Part shown: one piece after another, positions 25,794-34,972 of the stretch
Position numbering within the stretch: the first letter of the stretch is position 1
Layout: the number at the start of each line of letters is the position of its first letter
From: Paenibacillus sp. ACRRY
Lineage (GTDB): Bacteria; Bacillota; Bacilli; Paenibacillales; Paenibacillaceae
Assembly (NCBI RefSeq): GCF_022346995.1
Contig: NZ_JAKRNM010000001.1
Location: 620,001-684,000 of the forward strand
Length of the DNA: 64,000 nucleotides
Direction of reading: 5' to 3'
Program-made: the position numbers and the translations under genes
Notes under the pieces: model-generated
Seen by the model: the letters and a program-made list of their open reading frames with translations, nothing else
What the model was told of the DNA's origin: nothing
Database searches by the model: none

Positions 25794-25826
25794 AAGGGGC
25801 ACCTGTAGAGGTGCTCCTTTTGTTTT
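25794..25826 (+). terminator. Rho-independent terminator of the MFS gene
   Basis: AAGGGGCACCT and AGGTGCTCCTT pair around GTAG with one mismatch, followed by TTGTTTTC. Confidence 0.8.
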
Positions 25827-25828
25827 CA

Positions 25829-25851
25829 TACAAGCCCATTGTGGGCTTGTA
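25829..25851. repeat. Perfect 10-bp inverted repeat
   Basis: TACAAGCCCA and TGGGCTTGTA flank a TTG loop. It lies directly after the MFS terminator and has no T tract. Its role is unknown; a second hairpin protecting the transcript end is possible. Confidence 0.5.
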
Positions 25852-25965
25852 GGCTAGATATCAATTATGCTGTATAGCAGGCCAAGGAGATCATAGGAAA
25901 ATAAAGTCAGGTTGGACTATTCATATACAAGACGAGAATATCGTTGAAATATAAAGGAATCAGAA

Positions 25966-25997
25966 TTCTTGACAGTTCGTTACAAAATACCTATACT
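25966..25997 (+). promoter_or_regulatory. Promoter and overlapping operator of the TetR gene
   Basis: TTGACA (25969-25974) and TATACT (25992-25997) are spaced 17 bases, a strong vegetative promoter. The half-site pair TTCTTGA (25966-25972) and TACAAAA (25981-25987), with CAGTTCGT between, has the same geometry as the perfect site before the nitroreductase at 26646. The repressor would cover the -35 box, so autoregulation is expected. Confidence 0.75.
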
Positions 25998-26030
25998 GTG
26001 TCTGTAACTGCCTCTATGAAAGGAGATATC

Positions 26031-26618
26031 ATGAGTAAAAGCGGAAGACCTCGTGAATTTAATAAGCCAGCCGTTCTAGATGCGGCAATGGAAACCTTTT
26101 GGTTAAAAGGATATGAAGCCTGCTCTACGGAGGACTTATGTAATAGTACAGGTCTTGGCCGGGGAAGCTTATACAATGCATTTGGCAGCAAGCATGAACT
26201 GTATGAGCAGACGCTTCATCGCTATCATGAGCACTGGATTCAGGAACAAACGGCCATGCTGGAACGTCCTGGACCCGTCAAAGAAAGACTTCGCAACTTG
26301 TTGGAATGGGCAGTTGAAAGAGATTTTGAAGATACAAGTAAGGGATGTTTGTTGATCAACGCTACCATGGAGCGTGGTCGGATCGACGCCACAGTAGAAA
26401 GTGTATCGAGTCGCCACGTAGAGCGCCTGGAAAATATTCTCTTTAAGATGATGGAGGAAGGGATTCAATCTGGAGAGATTGATTCTGACAGATCTGCTCT
26501 TGATTTGGCAAGAACATTTGTATGCAGCTATTATGGTCTACGAACGATTAACGCTACTACACGAAATCGTAGTATGGCAGAGCAAATGGTTGAGGGTACT
26601 ATGGCAAACATAAAATAG
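26031..26618 (+). CDS. TetR-family repressor
   Basis: The 195-residue protein has a TetR helix-turn-helix in the first 55 residues (AVLDAAMETFWLKGYEACST, LCNSTGLGRGSLYNAFGSKH) and a ligand-binding helical domain behind it (the block DTSKGCLLINATMERG is typical of the YezE/YxaF-like group). Although the frame is open from 25944, AAAGGAG before ATG 26031 and the promoter at 25969 fix the start. The matching operators before it and before the nitroreductase gene make those two genes its likely targets. Confidence 0.9.
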   Translation: MSKSGRPREFNKPAVLDAAMETFWLKGYEACSTEDLCNSTGLGRGSLYNAFGSKHELYEQTLHRYHEHWIQEQTAMLERPGPVKERLRNLLEWAVERDFEDTSKGCLLINATMERGRIDATVESVSSRHVERLENILFKMMEEGIQSGEIDSDRSALDLARTFVCSYYGLRTINATTRNRSMAEQMVEGTMANIK

Positions 26619-26645
26619 TCGGCATTGCCGATTTTTTTTGCACAA

Positions 26646-26667
26646 TTTTGTACAGTTCATTACAAAA
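26646..26667. promoter_or_regulatory. TetR operator before the nitroreductase gene
   Basis: TTTTGTA and TACAAAA are perfect inverted half-sites separated by CAGTTCAT. The central ACAGTTC(A/G)T and the right arm are shared with the site at 25966. Confidence 0.75.
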
Positions 26668-26719
26668 TTAAAAAATACAAAAACGGGTCCAAAATAACGA
26701 TAAAAAAGGGAGCATACCA

Positions 26720-27460
26720 ATGAACTCGACGATTGAAACCATTTTAAATCATGTGTCTGTTCGATCCTTTACAGACCAACCATTAACACAAGAGCAGATT
26801 AAGCAGTTAGTAACGGCGGGCCAAGCTGCCTCGTCCGCAAGTTTTCAGCAAGCCTACACTATTATTGGTGTATCTGACCAAGAACTTAAGATGAAAATAG
26901 CTGATCTGGCAGGCGGTCAAAAATTTATTGCTGAAGGCGGACATTTCTTTGTTTTCTGTGCTGACGTAAATCGTCATAAACAAATTGCAGAAGATATGAA
27001 CATTGATATTTCTGGTACCATAGAAGGTATGGATGCAATTCTAGTAGGTGCGATCGATGCTAGTCTGGCAGCACAAAACCTGGTTCTTGCTGCCGAATCT
27101 ATGGGCCTAGGCGTATGTTATATTGGCGGGGTTAGAGACGGCATCATCGGGATATCGGATTTACTAAATATTCCCGAGTATGTGGCGCCCGTATTCGGAA
27201 TTGTGGTGGGATATCCAAATGAACGTAACGATACAAAACCTAGACTTCCTTTTGAGGCTGTCTATCATGAAAATAATTATAACAATGATACCAAAGGACT
27301 TATTAATCAATATGATGAATTGACTAAATTATATTATTCGACTCGCTCAGGGATAAAACAGAACAAAATATGGTCAGAGTCAGCAGTAGGAAGCTTCGTT
27401 CGTCATCCTCGAACTTTTATGAAAAAGTTTCTGACCGATAAAGGTTGGGCTAAACATTAA
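26720..27460 (+). CDS. NADPH-dependent flavin/nitro reductase (NfsA/FRP type)
   Basis: The 246-residue protein shows the nitroreductase family pattern of an FMN-binding Arg start (HVSVRSFTDQPLTQEQIKQL), GGHFFVFCADVNRH, the AAQNLVLAAESMGLGVCYIG segment, and the short-chain end of the NfsA group (GIVVGYPNERNDTKPRLPFE). It should reduce nitro compounds, quinones or azo dyes in the cytoplasm with NADPH. The control by a TetR repressor just upstream suggests induction by such a toxic compound. AAAAGGGAG precedes the ATG. Confidence 0.9.
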   Translation: MNSTIETILNHVSVRSFTDQPLTQEQIKQLVTAGQAASSASFQQAYTIIGVSDQELKMKIADLAGGQKFIAEGGHFFVFCADVNRHKQIAEDMNIDISGTIEGMDAILVGAIDASLAAQNLVLAAESMGLGVCYIGGVRDGIIGISDLLNIPEYVAPVFGIVVGYPNERNDTKPRLPFEAVYHENNYNNDTKGLINQYDELTKLYYSTRSGIKQNKIWSESAVGSFVRHPRTFMKKFLTDKGWAKH

Positions 27461-27495
27461 TAAAGTGCTGGAACACGAAGCAAATACTCCCTTTG

Positions 27496-27520
27496 AAGCC
27501 ACTATTATAGTGGCTTTTTT
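27496..27520 (+). terminator. Rho-independent terminator of the nitroreductase gene
   Basis: AAGCCACTA and TAGTGGCTT flank a 3-base loop and are followed by TTTT. Confidence 0.85.
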
Positions 27521-27801
27521 ACTTTGGCCAGCCATCCAGAATTGAAAACGCATTGATTTGGTTGGAGAGCAGTTATAACAAGTGTATGCATTATCTACGG
27601 CTTGAGCCAATGAAGTGCGTAAAATGCGAAAACAAAAACACAACCGTGTTGGTATATGGAAGATCAACATGGAACGTATATTGAGTTTTCGTGAGCAGGA
27701 ATTGAAGATATTTCATGATTGGACTACAATTCATTCTTCGTCTTGAGGCACCATCTCATTATAATAGAGACATAAGCATATCCAACAGGGGGGAATAACG
27801 A
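27521..27801. other. Intergenic stretch without a recognised gene
   Basis: A rightward frame from about 27535 to 27670 has somewhat protein-like content (MHYLRLEPMKCVKCENKN), with a CVKC pair, but no start signal of quality and no family match that I recognise. It may be the relic of a gene. The end of the region holds the GGGGGG ribosome site of the YesN-like gene. Confidence 0.3.
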
Positions 27802-29349
27802 ATGTACAAGGTTCTGCTGGTTGATGACGAATGGATGATTCTTGACGGAATTGCCAGCGTAATGAGTTGGAATCGACTTGGCACAGAATTGATAGGCACC
27901 GCGCAGGATGGATTGGAAGCGCTTGCTTTTATAGAACTTCAACGTCCTGACATTATTATTACGGATATTCGTATGCCTGGCATGGATGGCCTGCAGCTGG
28001 TTGAAGCGGTTGCCGAAAAGTATCAGGACATATCATTTGTTATGCTGACAGGCTTTACTGAATTCGAGTACGCCAAGAGAGCAATGCAGTACGGAGTCAA
28101 GCACTATTTGCTTAAGCCGTGCAGTGAAGAGAGCCTGATGGAGGCTATCTCTGAACTGGTTGGCGAAAAGGATGAATGGACGGATCAGGCCCAGTTTGTG
28201 CAAACGATCCAAACCAACCTGGAACGTGTACTGCCGCATGCGCAGCAATACTTCCTGAAGGAACTTGTCACCAACAAGACCTATGGTACCAAGGAGTGGG
28301 GACACTTCGGCGAGTTATTTGGTGTGGATTTTCGAAGTCAGCAGGTGCGAATGCTGCTGGTTGAGATTGAGGGAGAGCATGAGTACCTGCATCTGTTTGC
28401 CATCCAGAACATCGCCGAAGATGTCTTTCACAATCCCATTCTCAGTACAACCTTGGGACGTCATGTGCTGCTGATCATGGAAGACAAACTTCCAGAAGAG
28501 CAATTATTTCATAATATCGACGAGATTCGTCACACCTTCACCCGGTATTACCACTACGACTTGACGATGGCTCTCAGTGAGCCGGGAGAATTGGCGCAGA
28601 CACGTCAGTTGTACATGCAGACCATAGCATACCTGAATCATCGCTTTTACCTGGGTGAGGGCAGCCTTATCATGGAAAGGGACATTCTATCTCCGGAGGA
28701 ACATGGCTATTCCGAATTTGAGATGGATCAGGAGCGACTTGTTTCAGCCATTCAGGCCGGACATTGGCAGGTGGCGGAGGAGGAGCTGAAGCAGACGTTC
28801 TGCTTACTGTCAGATCAACGTTATGACATATCTCAGACCAAGTCCTATCTTATCCAAACATTCATGGAGATCATTCGGCTTAGCCATCCTGCGGGGATGC
28901 AAGGATATATGGATCGACTGCCTTGCATGATGGAAACGAGTACACTTCAGTCGTTCCAGCAGTTTATTCTGGATGCAGCACGAGAAATCGCACTGGAGCG
29001 ATACCGGCAGCAGCGCTCTAGACAATCTCAAATGGTACGGGCTGTCAAGGAACTCGTGGAATTACGGTATGAGGATGAATCCCTGACACTTCAGGCTATT
29101 GCTGGAGAGATCTACATGAATCCGGACTATATCAGCAAAATATTTAAAAAGGAAACCGGAGAGAAATTTACGAATTATGTACTTCGTTATCGGATGGGAA
29201 AAGCATTGGAACTCTTGAAGGAGGATAGCAGCTGCACGGTTTCATCGCTCGCGGAGAAGACTGGCTTTGGAGCCAACTGGCCGTATTTCAGCAAAGTGTT
29301 TAAGAAATATACGGGTTTCTCGCCTTCCGAGTATAAAAAGGTTCCATAG
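27802..29349 (+). CDS. YesN-type response regulator with AraC output domain
   Basis: The 515-residue protein has a receiver domain (about 1-125) with VDDE at 7-10, the phosphoacceptor Asp55 (PDIIITDIRMPGMDG) and YLLKPCSEESL. A middle region of about 270 residues has no named fold. The last 100 residues form the double AraC helix-turn-helix (LTLQAIAGEIYMNPDYISKI, SSLAEKTGFGANWPYFSKVF). These regulators turn on adjacent sugar importers when the YesM-type kinase senses substrate. The kinase is at 33224 in the same cluster, separated from it by the transporter genes. Confidence 0.92.
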   Translation: MYKVLLVDDEWMILDGIASVMSWNRLGTELIGTAQDGLEALAFIELQRPDIIITDIRMPGMDGLQLVEAVAEKYQDISFVMLTGFTEFEYAKRAMQYGVKHYLLKPCSEESLMEAISELVGEKDEWTDQAQFVQTIQTNLERVLPHAQQYFLKELVTNKTYGTKEWGHFGELFGVDFRSQQVRMLLVEIEGEHEYLHLFAIQNIAEDVFHNPILSTTLGRHVLLIMEDKLPEEQLFHNIDEIRHTFTRYYHYDLTMALSEPGELAQTRQLYMQTIAYLNHRFYLGEGSLIMERDILSPEEHGYSEFEMDQERLVSAIQAGHWQVAEEELKQTFCLLSDQRYDISQTKSYLIQTFMEIIRLSHPAGMQGYMDRLPCMMETSTLQSFQQFILDAAREIALERYRQQRSRQSQMVRAVKELVELRYEDESLTLQAIAGEIYMNPDYISKIFKKETGEKFTNYVLRYRMGKALELLKEDSSCTVSSLAEKTGFGANWPYFSKVFKKYTGFSPSEYKKVP

Positions 29350-29381
29350 TCCTGCCGATTCTGTAATCCATTCTCTGCATC

Positions 29382-29421
29382 AAACACCTTGTATGCCTCA
29401 ATAGGCGTCAGGGTGTTTTTT
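29382..29421 (+). terminator. Terminator after the YesN-like gene
   Basis: AAACACC and GGGTGTTT form the base and GCCT/AGGC the top of an interrupted stem, followed by TTT. Confidence 0.7.
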
Positions 29422-29543
29422 GTCGGCCGGAAGTCGGTTTTGAACATGAACAGAGCGGAAATGAGCATGGGAAGCATGGCCTGCAAATTTTATGATTACC
29501 ATAGGATGTTAACGAATGAACATCGGAATTGGAGGCAAGGAGA

Positions 29544-30509
29544 ATGGAACTGAAACGAGGTCCGGTGGTGCATGCGGATACATTGAAACCACCAGGCAGA
29601 TGGGGTGTCGTCAAAAAGGAACTGGCTCGAAACAAATATGTATATCTGATGCTCGTTCCTGTTGTCGCGTATTATTTGATATTCAGTTATGGTCCCATGT
29701 ACGGGCTGCTGATGGCTTTTCAGGAATCCTACAGCCCGGTCAACGGGATCTTGGCAGGAACGTGGATCGGTTTTGACAATTTTACAATGTTTTTCGAAAG
29801 TTATTATTTTTGGCGGCTGATTAAAAACACGCTCATTTTAAGTTTTTACAGCATTGTATTTGGATTCCCGGCACCCATCTTGCTCGCCATCCTGCTGAAT
29901 GAGGTTCGCAAGAAATGGTTCAAGAGCACAGTACAAACGATCAGCTACATGCCTCACTTTATTTCAGTCGTTGTGGTGGTCGGAATGTTGAAAACGTTCT
30001 CAACACTCGATGGCGGCTTATTTAATGTCATTCGGGATTTTTTCGACTTACAGCCGGTCATGTTTTTGGCCGAAAAGGACATGTTCCGTCCCATTTATAT
30101 CTTATCGAACATATGGCAGGGGGCCGGCTGGGCATCCATTATCTTTTTGGCGGCACTCAGCGGCATTGATCCCCAATTGTATGAAGCCTCCAAAATCGAT
30201 GGGGCCGGACGCTGGAGACAACTGCTGCATATCACGCTGCCAGGTATTATGCCGACGATTGTCATTATGCTGATCCTTCGTCTTGGTGCGGTGATGAACT
30301 CCGATTTTCAAAAGATCCTGTTAATGCAGACAGCGCCAACGTATGAAACATCAGACGTTATCTCCACCTTCGTGTACCGATCAGGGATATTGGAAGGTAA
30401 TTATACATATTCCACGGCTATCGGGTTATTTAACGGCATTATCAATTTTTCACTGCTTATTATCGCGAATGCGATTAGCAGAAAAATGAACTCAACCAGT
30501 CTCTGGTAA
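29544..30509 (+). CDS. Sugar ABC transporter permease 1 (LplB type), second system
   Basis: This 321-residue membrane protein has six hydrophobic segments and the EAA loop YEASKIDGAGRWRQLLHITL followed by PGIMP. It is clearly homologous to the permease at 18049 (YMPHFISVVVVVGML matches YLPHFISTVVVAGMI). ATG 29544 is 8 bases after GGAGG; the frame's TTG at 29529 would overlap that site. A YtcP-type partner and binding protein follow. There is no ATPase gene, as usual for systems that borrow a common MsmX-like ATPase. Confidence 0.9.
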   Translation: MELKRGPVVHADTLKPPGRWGVVKKELARNKYVYLMLVPVVAYYLIFSYGPMYGLLMAFQESYSPVNGILAGTWIGFDNFTMFFESYYFWRLIKNTLILSFYSIVFGFPAPILLAILLNEVRKKWFKSTVQTISYMPHFISVVVVVGMLKTFSTLDGGLFNVIRDFFDLQPVMFLAEKDMFRPIYILSNIWQGAGWASIIFLAALSGIDPQLYEASKIDGAGRWRQLLHITLPGIMPTIVIMLILRLGAVMNSDFQKILLMQTAPTYETSDVISTFVYRSGILEGNYTYSTAIGLFNGIINFSLLIIANAISRKMNSTSLW

Positions 30510-30523
30510 GCGGAGGTGAAACG

Positions 30524-31393
30524 ATGAAAAGGTCTGTCGGGGAACACATCTTTGATGCAATCAATGTTCTTGTTCTGATCATCTTCATGTTGATCTGCTT
30601 TTACCCCATGTTATACGTATTCAATTCCTCCATCAGCGACCCGGATCAGATGCTGCGTTCCAGATCCCTGATGCTGCTGCCGGAAGGCTTTCAGCTGGAA
30701 GCATATAAGTCCGTTTTCAAAGATACAAGGATATATACGGGATACATGAACACGCTGTTCTACGTGGTCGCCGGTACGGCGATTAACCTGCTGATGACCT
30801 CCTTGGCTGCCTACGGATTGTCAAGAAAAGATCTGATGGGGCGAAAAACATTAATGAAAATGATTACCTTCACCATGTTTTTTGGTGGTGGCATGATTCC
30901 GACGTTTTTGTTGATTCAGAATCTGGGCCTTGTGGATACAAGACTGGCCATGATTATTCCAGGCGCAATCAGTACATTTTATTTCCTCATTATGAAAACG
31001 AATTTCGAAGGCATTCCGACCAGTCTGATCGAATCAGCGAAGCTGGACGGGGCAAACGATTTTCTGATCCTGTTCCGTATCGTATTGCCTTTATCGAAGC
31101 CGATCCTTGCCGTAATGATGCTGTATTATGCAGTGGATCACTGGAACGATTACGTAGGACCGATGCTTTATTTGCGCAGTCAGGAGCTTTATCCCATCCA
31201 GATCATTATGAGGGATATTCTGATCAGCAGCAGTACAGAAGCAATGGGTGCCGGGGCAGATACCGGTTTTGCTATCGGGGAGAATATCAAATATGCAACG
31301 ATTATCATTTCTACACTGCCAATCATGCTCGTATACCCGTTTATCCAGCGTTTCTTCGTTCAGGGAGCACTAATTGGTGCTGTTAAACAATAA
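30524..31393 (+). CDS. Sugar ABC transporter permease 2 (YtcP type), second system
   Basis: The 289-residue protein has six membrane segments, FYPMLYVFNSSISDPDQMLR near the start, the EAA loop IESAKLDGANDFLILFRIVL, and the end MLVYPFIQRFFVQGALIGAV. GGAGGTG precedes the ATG, and the gene is 14 bases behind permease 1. It completes the membrane channel. Confidence 0.9.
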   Translation: MKRSVGEHIFDAINVLVLIIFMLICFYPMLYVFNSSISDPDQMLRSRSLMLLPEGFQLEAYKSVFKDTRIYTGYMNTLFYVVAGTAINLLMTSLAAYGLSRKDLMGRKTLMKMITFTMFFGGGMIPTFLLIQNLGLVDTRLAMIIPGAISTFYFLIMKTNFEGIPTSLIESAKLDGANDFLILFRIVLPLSKPILAVMMLYYAVDHWNDYVGPMLYLRSQELYPIQIIMRDILISSSTEAMGAGADTGFAIGENIKYATIIISTLPIMLVYPFIQRFFVQGALIGAVKQ

Positions 31394-31481
31394 ACGCAAT
31401 TCAAGTGAAATATTTAGGAGCCGCGACTGCCTAAGGTCACGACTTCTGATATTATAAATGACTTATGTGGAGGCGAATGAC

Positions 31482-33125
31482 ATGAAAAAAAGAATGGGGT
31501 CCATCATGCTCTCTTCTCTTCTGACGATGGCGCTGCTTGCAGGCTGCACCGGTGGAAGCGAAACGACCCAACCTGACAACAACACGGTAACTCCATCAGA
31601 GGCAATTACCGAAATCTCTTTGCCGATTACAAGCGAGCCATTTACCATTGAATACTGGCGTGCCAATGATGCCAAACTGACGGCTTCTCTGGGGAATTTC
31701 GGTGAAACGGCAGCCTACAAAAAGAAGGAAGAACTGACCGGCATCAAGACGAATTTTACGCATCCGCCTCTGGGACAGCAGCGTGACCAATTTAATCTGC
31801 TAATTTCGACGAAGCAGTTGCCTGATGTGATCTATTACAACTGGGCGGATGCAGTTGGCGGCCCGGAGAAAATGATTAAGGATGGCCGAATCATTCGGCT
31901 TAATGAACTGATAGATCAATACGCCCCGAACCTGAAACGCATAATTGAATCCGATCCGGATGTGAAAAAGCAAATTGCTCTGGATGATGGAACAATCTAT
32001 ATGTTCCCGTTAATGAAGCTGGATGCACTGAAGCTAAATGCCACTTCAGGATTGATTATACGCAAGGATTGGCTGGATAAGCTGGGACTCGAGGTTCCTA
32101 CGACAATCGATGAGTGGCATACGGTACTTAAAGCCTTCAAAGAGCAAGATCCTAACGGTAATGGCAAAGCGGATGAATTGCCATTTACGGGCAACTGGGG
32201 ACCAGGCAATCTGACCAAGCTGCATGATTTTGCACCCGGATTCGGTGTCATCGGTGGCTATCAGCTGAATGGGGACAAGGTGGAATACGGACCTATACAG
32301 CCAGGATATCGAGACTTTCTGGAGAACATGTCCACATGGTATAAGGAAGGATTAATTGATCCGGAAATCATGACGAATGATGGCAAGGCGTTTGATTACA
32401 AAGTCACCAACAACCTGGCTGGAGCCTATCAGGGTGGTGTATTTAGTGGAATGGGCAAGTATTTCAACCTGATGCGGGATACAGACCCGAACTTTAATGT
32501 GACAGGCGCTCCATGGCCGATATCCCCGGATGGAACAGGTTATTCTTCCTTTAATTTGGAAAACAAAGTGCTGAGTTACGGCGAAGCCATCACTTCATCG
32601 GCGGACGAGGATAAATTGAAATACATCGTACAGTGGATGGACTATAATTACAGTGAAGATGGCAGTGATTTGTTCAACTTTGGCATCGAGAATGAGAGCT
32701 ATGTGAAGGAAGGTGATGGTGTAAAATTTACCGAAGTCATCACCGATAATCCGCAGGGATTGACCTATGACCAGGCACTGGCTGCCTATGCACTATCGAT
32801 CATGGATGGTCCAATCAATCAGGACAGCAGGTATCTGGATGCGCTTCTCTTCGATGATGGGCAGCGTGCAGCTAACGAGGAATGGATGAAAGCCAGCTCG
32901 GCTCGTACCCTTCCGACGATTCGTTTGACTACGCAAGAGGCCAGTAAAAGCACCTCAATCATGAGCCAGGTCGATACGTATCTGAATGAAACGATGACCG
33001 CGATCATTAACGGCCAGAAACCTATCACGGAATTCGATAAAATGGTCGAAACCATTAAAAGTATGGGCATCGACGAGGCCATTGCCGTGCATCAGGCGGC
33101 CTACGATCGCTATCAGTCAAAATAA
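31482..33125 (+). CDS. Large sugar-binding lipoprotein, second system
   Basis: The 547-residue protein starts with a lipoprotein signal (MLSSLLTMALLAGCTGG, lipobox LAGC) and is anchored outside. LplA-like landmarks are QFNLLISTKQLPDVIYYNWA, the calcium-like turn EQDPNGNGKADELPFTGNWG, and the end ETIKSMGIDEAIAVHQAAYD. ATG 31482 is 8 bases after GGAGG; the frame is open from 31458 but that start has no site. It delivers an unknown oligosaccharide to the two permeases just upstream. Confidence 0.9.
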   Translation: MKKRMGSIMLSSLLTMALLAGCTGGSETTQPDNNTVTPSEAITEISLPITSEPFTIEYWRANDAKLTASLGNFGETAAYKKKEELTGIKTNFTHPPLGQQRDQFNLLISTKQLPDVIYYNWADAVGGPEKMIKDGRIIRLNELIDQYAPNLKRIIESDPDVKKQIALDDGTIYMFPLMKLDALKLNATSGLIIRKDWLDKLGLEVPTTIDEWHTVLKAFKEQDPNGNGKADELPFTGNWGPGNLTKLHDFAPGFGVIGGYQLNGDKVEYGPIQPGYRDFLENMSTWYKEGLIDPEIMTNDGKAFDYKVTNNLAGAYQGGVFSGMGKYFNLMRDTDPNFNVTGAPWPISPDGTGYSSFNLENKVLSYGEAITSSADEDKLKYIVQWMDYNYSEDGSDLFNFGIENESYVKEGDGVKFTEVITDNPQGLTYDQALAAYALSIMDGPINQDSRYLDALLFDDGQRAANEEWMKASSARTLPTIRLTTQEASKSTSIMSQVDTYLNETMTAIINGQKPITEFDKMVETIKSMGIDEAIAVHQAAYDRYQSK

Positions 33126-33223
33126 AAGTCAGTTTAGGGCTGTTCATGTTTGTTTCGACAAGAAATTTCTCCTCCATGTGTTATAAATATAGAGAACACG
33201 TGTTGTAAAGGAGCGCGCTTGCC

Positions 33224-34972
33224 ATGACAGCCTATCGCAAACTAAGCATCAAAATGAAAGTATTTCTGATGATTATGCTGATGATGGCTCTGGTCATCAC
33301 ACTGGCATTTACTTCTTTATATTATACGTACTCCGTCTATGACAGACAGTTGTATGACAAATCGTCCAGTCTGCTTAACCTCTCTTCGTCCACCGTGGAT
33401 GCAGAGCTCAGGAAGCTGGAGGCATTATCGCATGCGATGATCTCGGACAGAGTTATTCAAAAGTCCCTGAAGTCGCTCGCCCAGGATGATACGGATTATA
33501 CGGGGTTTGTTGAACGAAACCGGATGGCTGACCGGATATGGGAACACGCTAGTGGGGCTGCACGATATGTGCAGTCCGTTCATCTTATTGATTCTCAAGG
33601 CGGGTTGGTTAAATACGGCGAAGCGCTGACTTTTTCCAGTGAAAAGTACAACCGAATGATCCGAGCAGCAGAAGGAGCAAACGGAGCGGTACGCTGGCTG
33701 TATCCGGATGAAGATGATCGGATGCTGTCCATGGTGCGTCAAGTGAGAAGCTACGAGCCGATGACGCTCGAGCCGATAGGCATTCTGTTTTTTCGGATCA
33801 ACATTGACAAACTAATCGAGGAATATGCCGGCATAGACAACAAGGACAGTGATATTGTGCTCAAAGCAGGGCAAAAGGTAATATATCCGTTCCGGGAGTT
33901 TTCAGATAGCCTATCTGCAGATTTGCAACCGCTTCCAGGGAGTGGAGGCTACGAGATCAAAGAGCTGGATGACCAAATCGTACTTGTGGCACAGAAGAAG
34001 TCTGCGCAGACAGGCTGGGTTTATTATAATATGGCACCTTATGAACAGATATTTGAGCGCATTATTTTATTGAAGAATGCACTTATCGTGGTCTATGTGA
34101 TTGCAATTGTTGTGGTACTGACACTTGGTATGGCTTTTGCGCGCAGCTTGACCAGGCCAATTCAGCAATTGATTACCCAGATGAGAGACATTCAGCACGG
34201 AAGTTTGGAGAACATGGATACCGCCATTACTATTCCAGTTTCCAAGCATGTGGACGAGCTAGGTTTGCTACAGCGTACGTACCGGCTCATGATTACCCGT
34301 ATCAATACGTTAATTAAGGAGAATTATGCTAATGAGCTGGTGATCAAAGAAACAGAATTTAAAGCATTACAAGCTCAGATTAATCCCCACTTTCTGTATA
34401 ATGCTTTGGATTCGATCCATTGGCTTGCCAAAAAGAGCCGGCAGGAACAGATATCACGCATGGTCTTGTCTCTTGGATATTTGCTCCGTACATCTATCAG
34501 TTTCAAGCAAAATGTAATTACCATTGCGGAAGAGCTTGAAATTGTGAGCCATTATATCACGATTCAGCAATACCGCTTTCAGGCAAGGCTGGACCTGCAA
34601 ATGGATATGCCCTCTGCTTATTTGCAGTGCAATATACCCAAAATGACTTTACAGCCACTGCTCGAAAACGCCATCCAGTATGGCCTGGAATTACAGACAG
34701 GTCCTTGCGTGATTCGTCTGTACGCTCAGATGCGTGAAAATAAGCTGGCTGTATTTGTAGAGGACAACGGTCCTGGCATGGAGCAAGAATACGTCAAACA
34801 GGTAATGCGTGGTGAGGTTCAAACCAGAGGAAGCGGGATCGGGTTATTGAATATCCGGGATCGGCTCCATCTTGCTTTTGGGGAAGAGTACGACATGATT
34901 CTGGAGAGCAGTCCGGGTAGGGGAACCCGGGTTATCCTGCTGTTACCACCGCCAAAGGAGGAAGAGCTGTGA
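33224..34972 (+). CDS. YesM-type sensor histidine kinase
   Basis: The protein has 582 residues: a membrane helix at about 13-35, a large extracellular sensor domain to about 280, a second helix (ALIVVYVIAIVVVLTLGMAF), a HAMP linker (RSLTRPIQQLITQM), the His-kinase domain with the phosphorylated His in QINPHFLYNALDSIHWL, and an ATPase domain (VEDNGPGMEQEYV, GSGIGLLNIRDRLHLAFGEE). It is the partner of the YesN-like regulator at 27802. AAAGGAG precedes the ATG. Its stop overlaps the next gene by 4 bases (GTGA). Confidence 0.93.
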   Translation: MTAYRKLSIKMKVFLMIMLMMALVITLAFTSLYYTYSVYDRQLYDKSSSLLNLSSSTVDAELRKLEALSHAMISDRVIQKSLKSLAQDDTDYTGFVERNRMADRIWEHASGAARYVQSVHLIDSQGGLVKYGEALTFSSEKYNRMIRAAEGANGAVRWLYPDEDDRMLSMVRQVRSYEPMTLEPIGILFFRINIDKLIEEYAGIDNKDSDIVLKAGQKVIYPFREFSDSLSADLQPLPGSGGYEIKELDDQIVLVAQKKSAQTGWVYYNMAPYEQIFERIILLKNALIVVYVIAIVVVLTLGMAFARSLTRPIQQLITQMRDIQHGSLENMDTAITIPVSKHVDELGLLQRTYRLMITRINTLIKENYANELVIKETEFKALQAQINPHFLYNALDSIHWLAKKSRQEQISRMVLSLGYLLRTSISFKQNVITIAEELEIVSHYITIQQYRFQARLDLQMDMPSAYLQCNIPKMTLQPLLENAIQYGLELQTGPCVIRLYAQMRENKLAVFVEDNGPGMEQEYVKQVMRGEVQTRGSGIGLLNIRDRLHLAFGEEYDMILESSPGRGTRVILLLPPPKEEEL

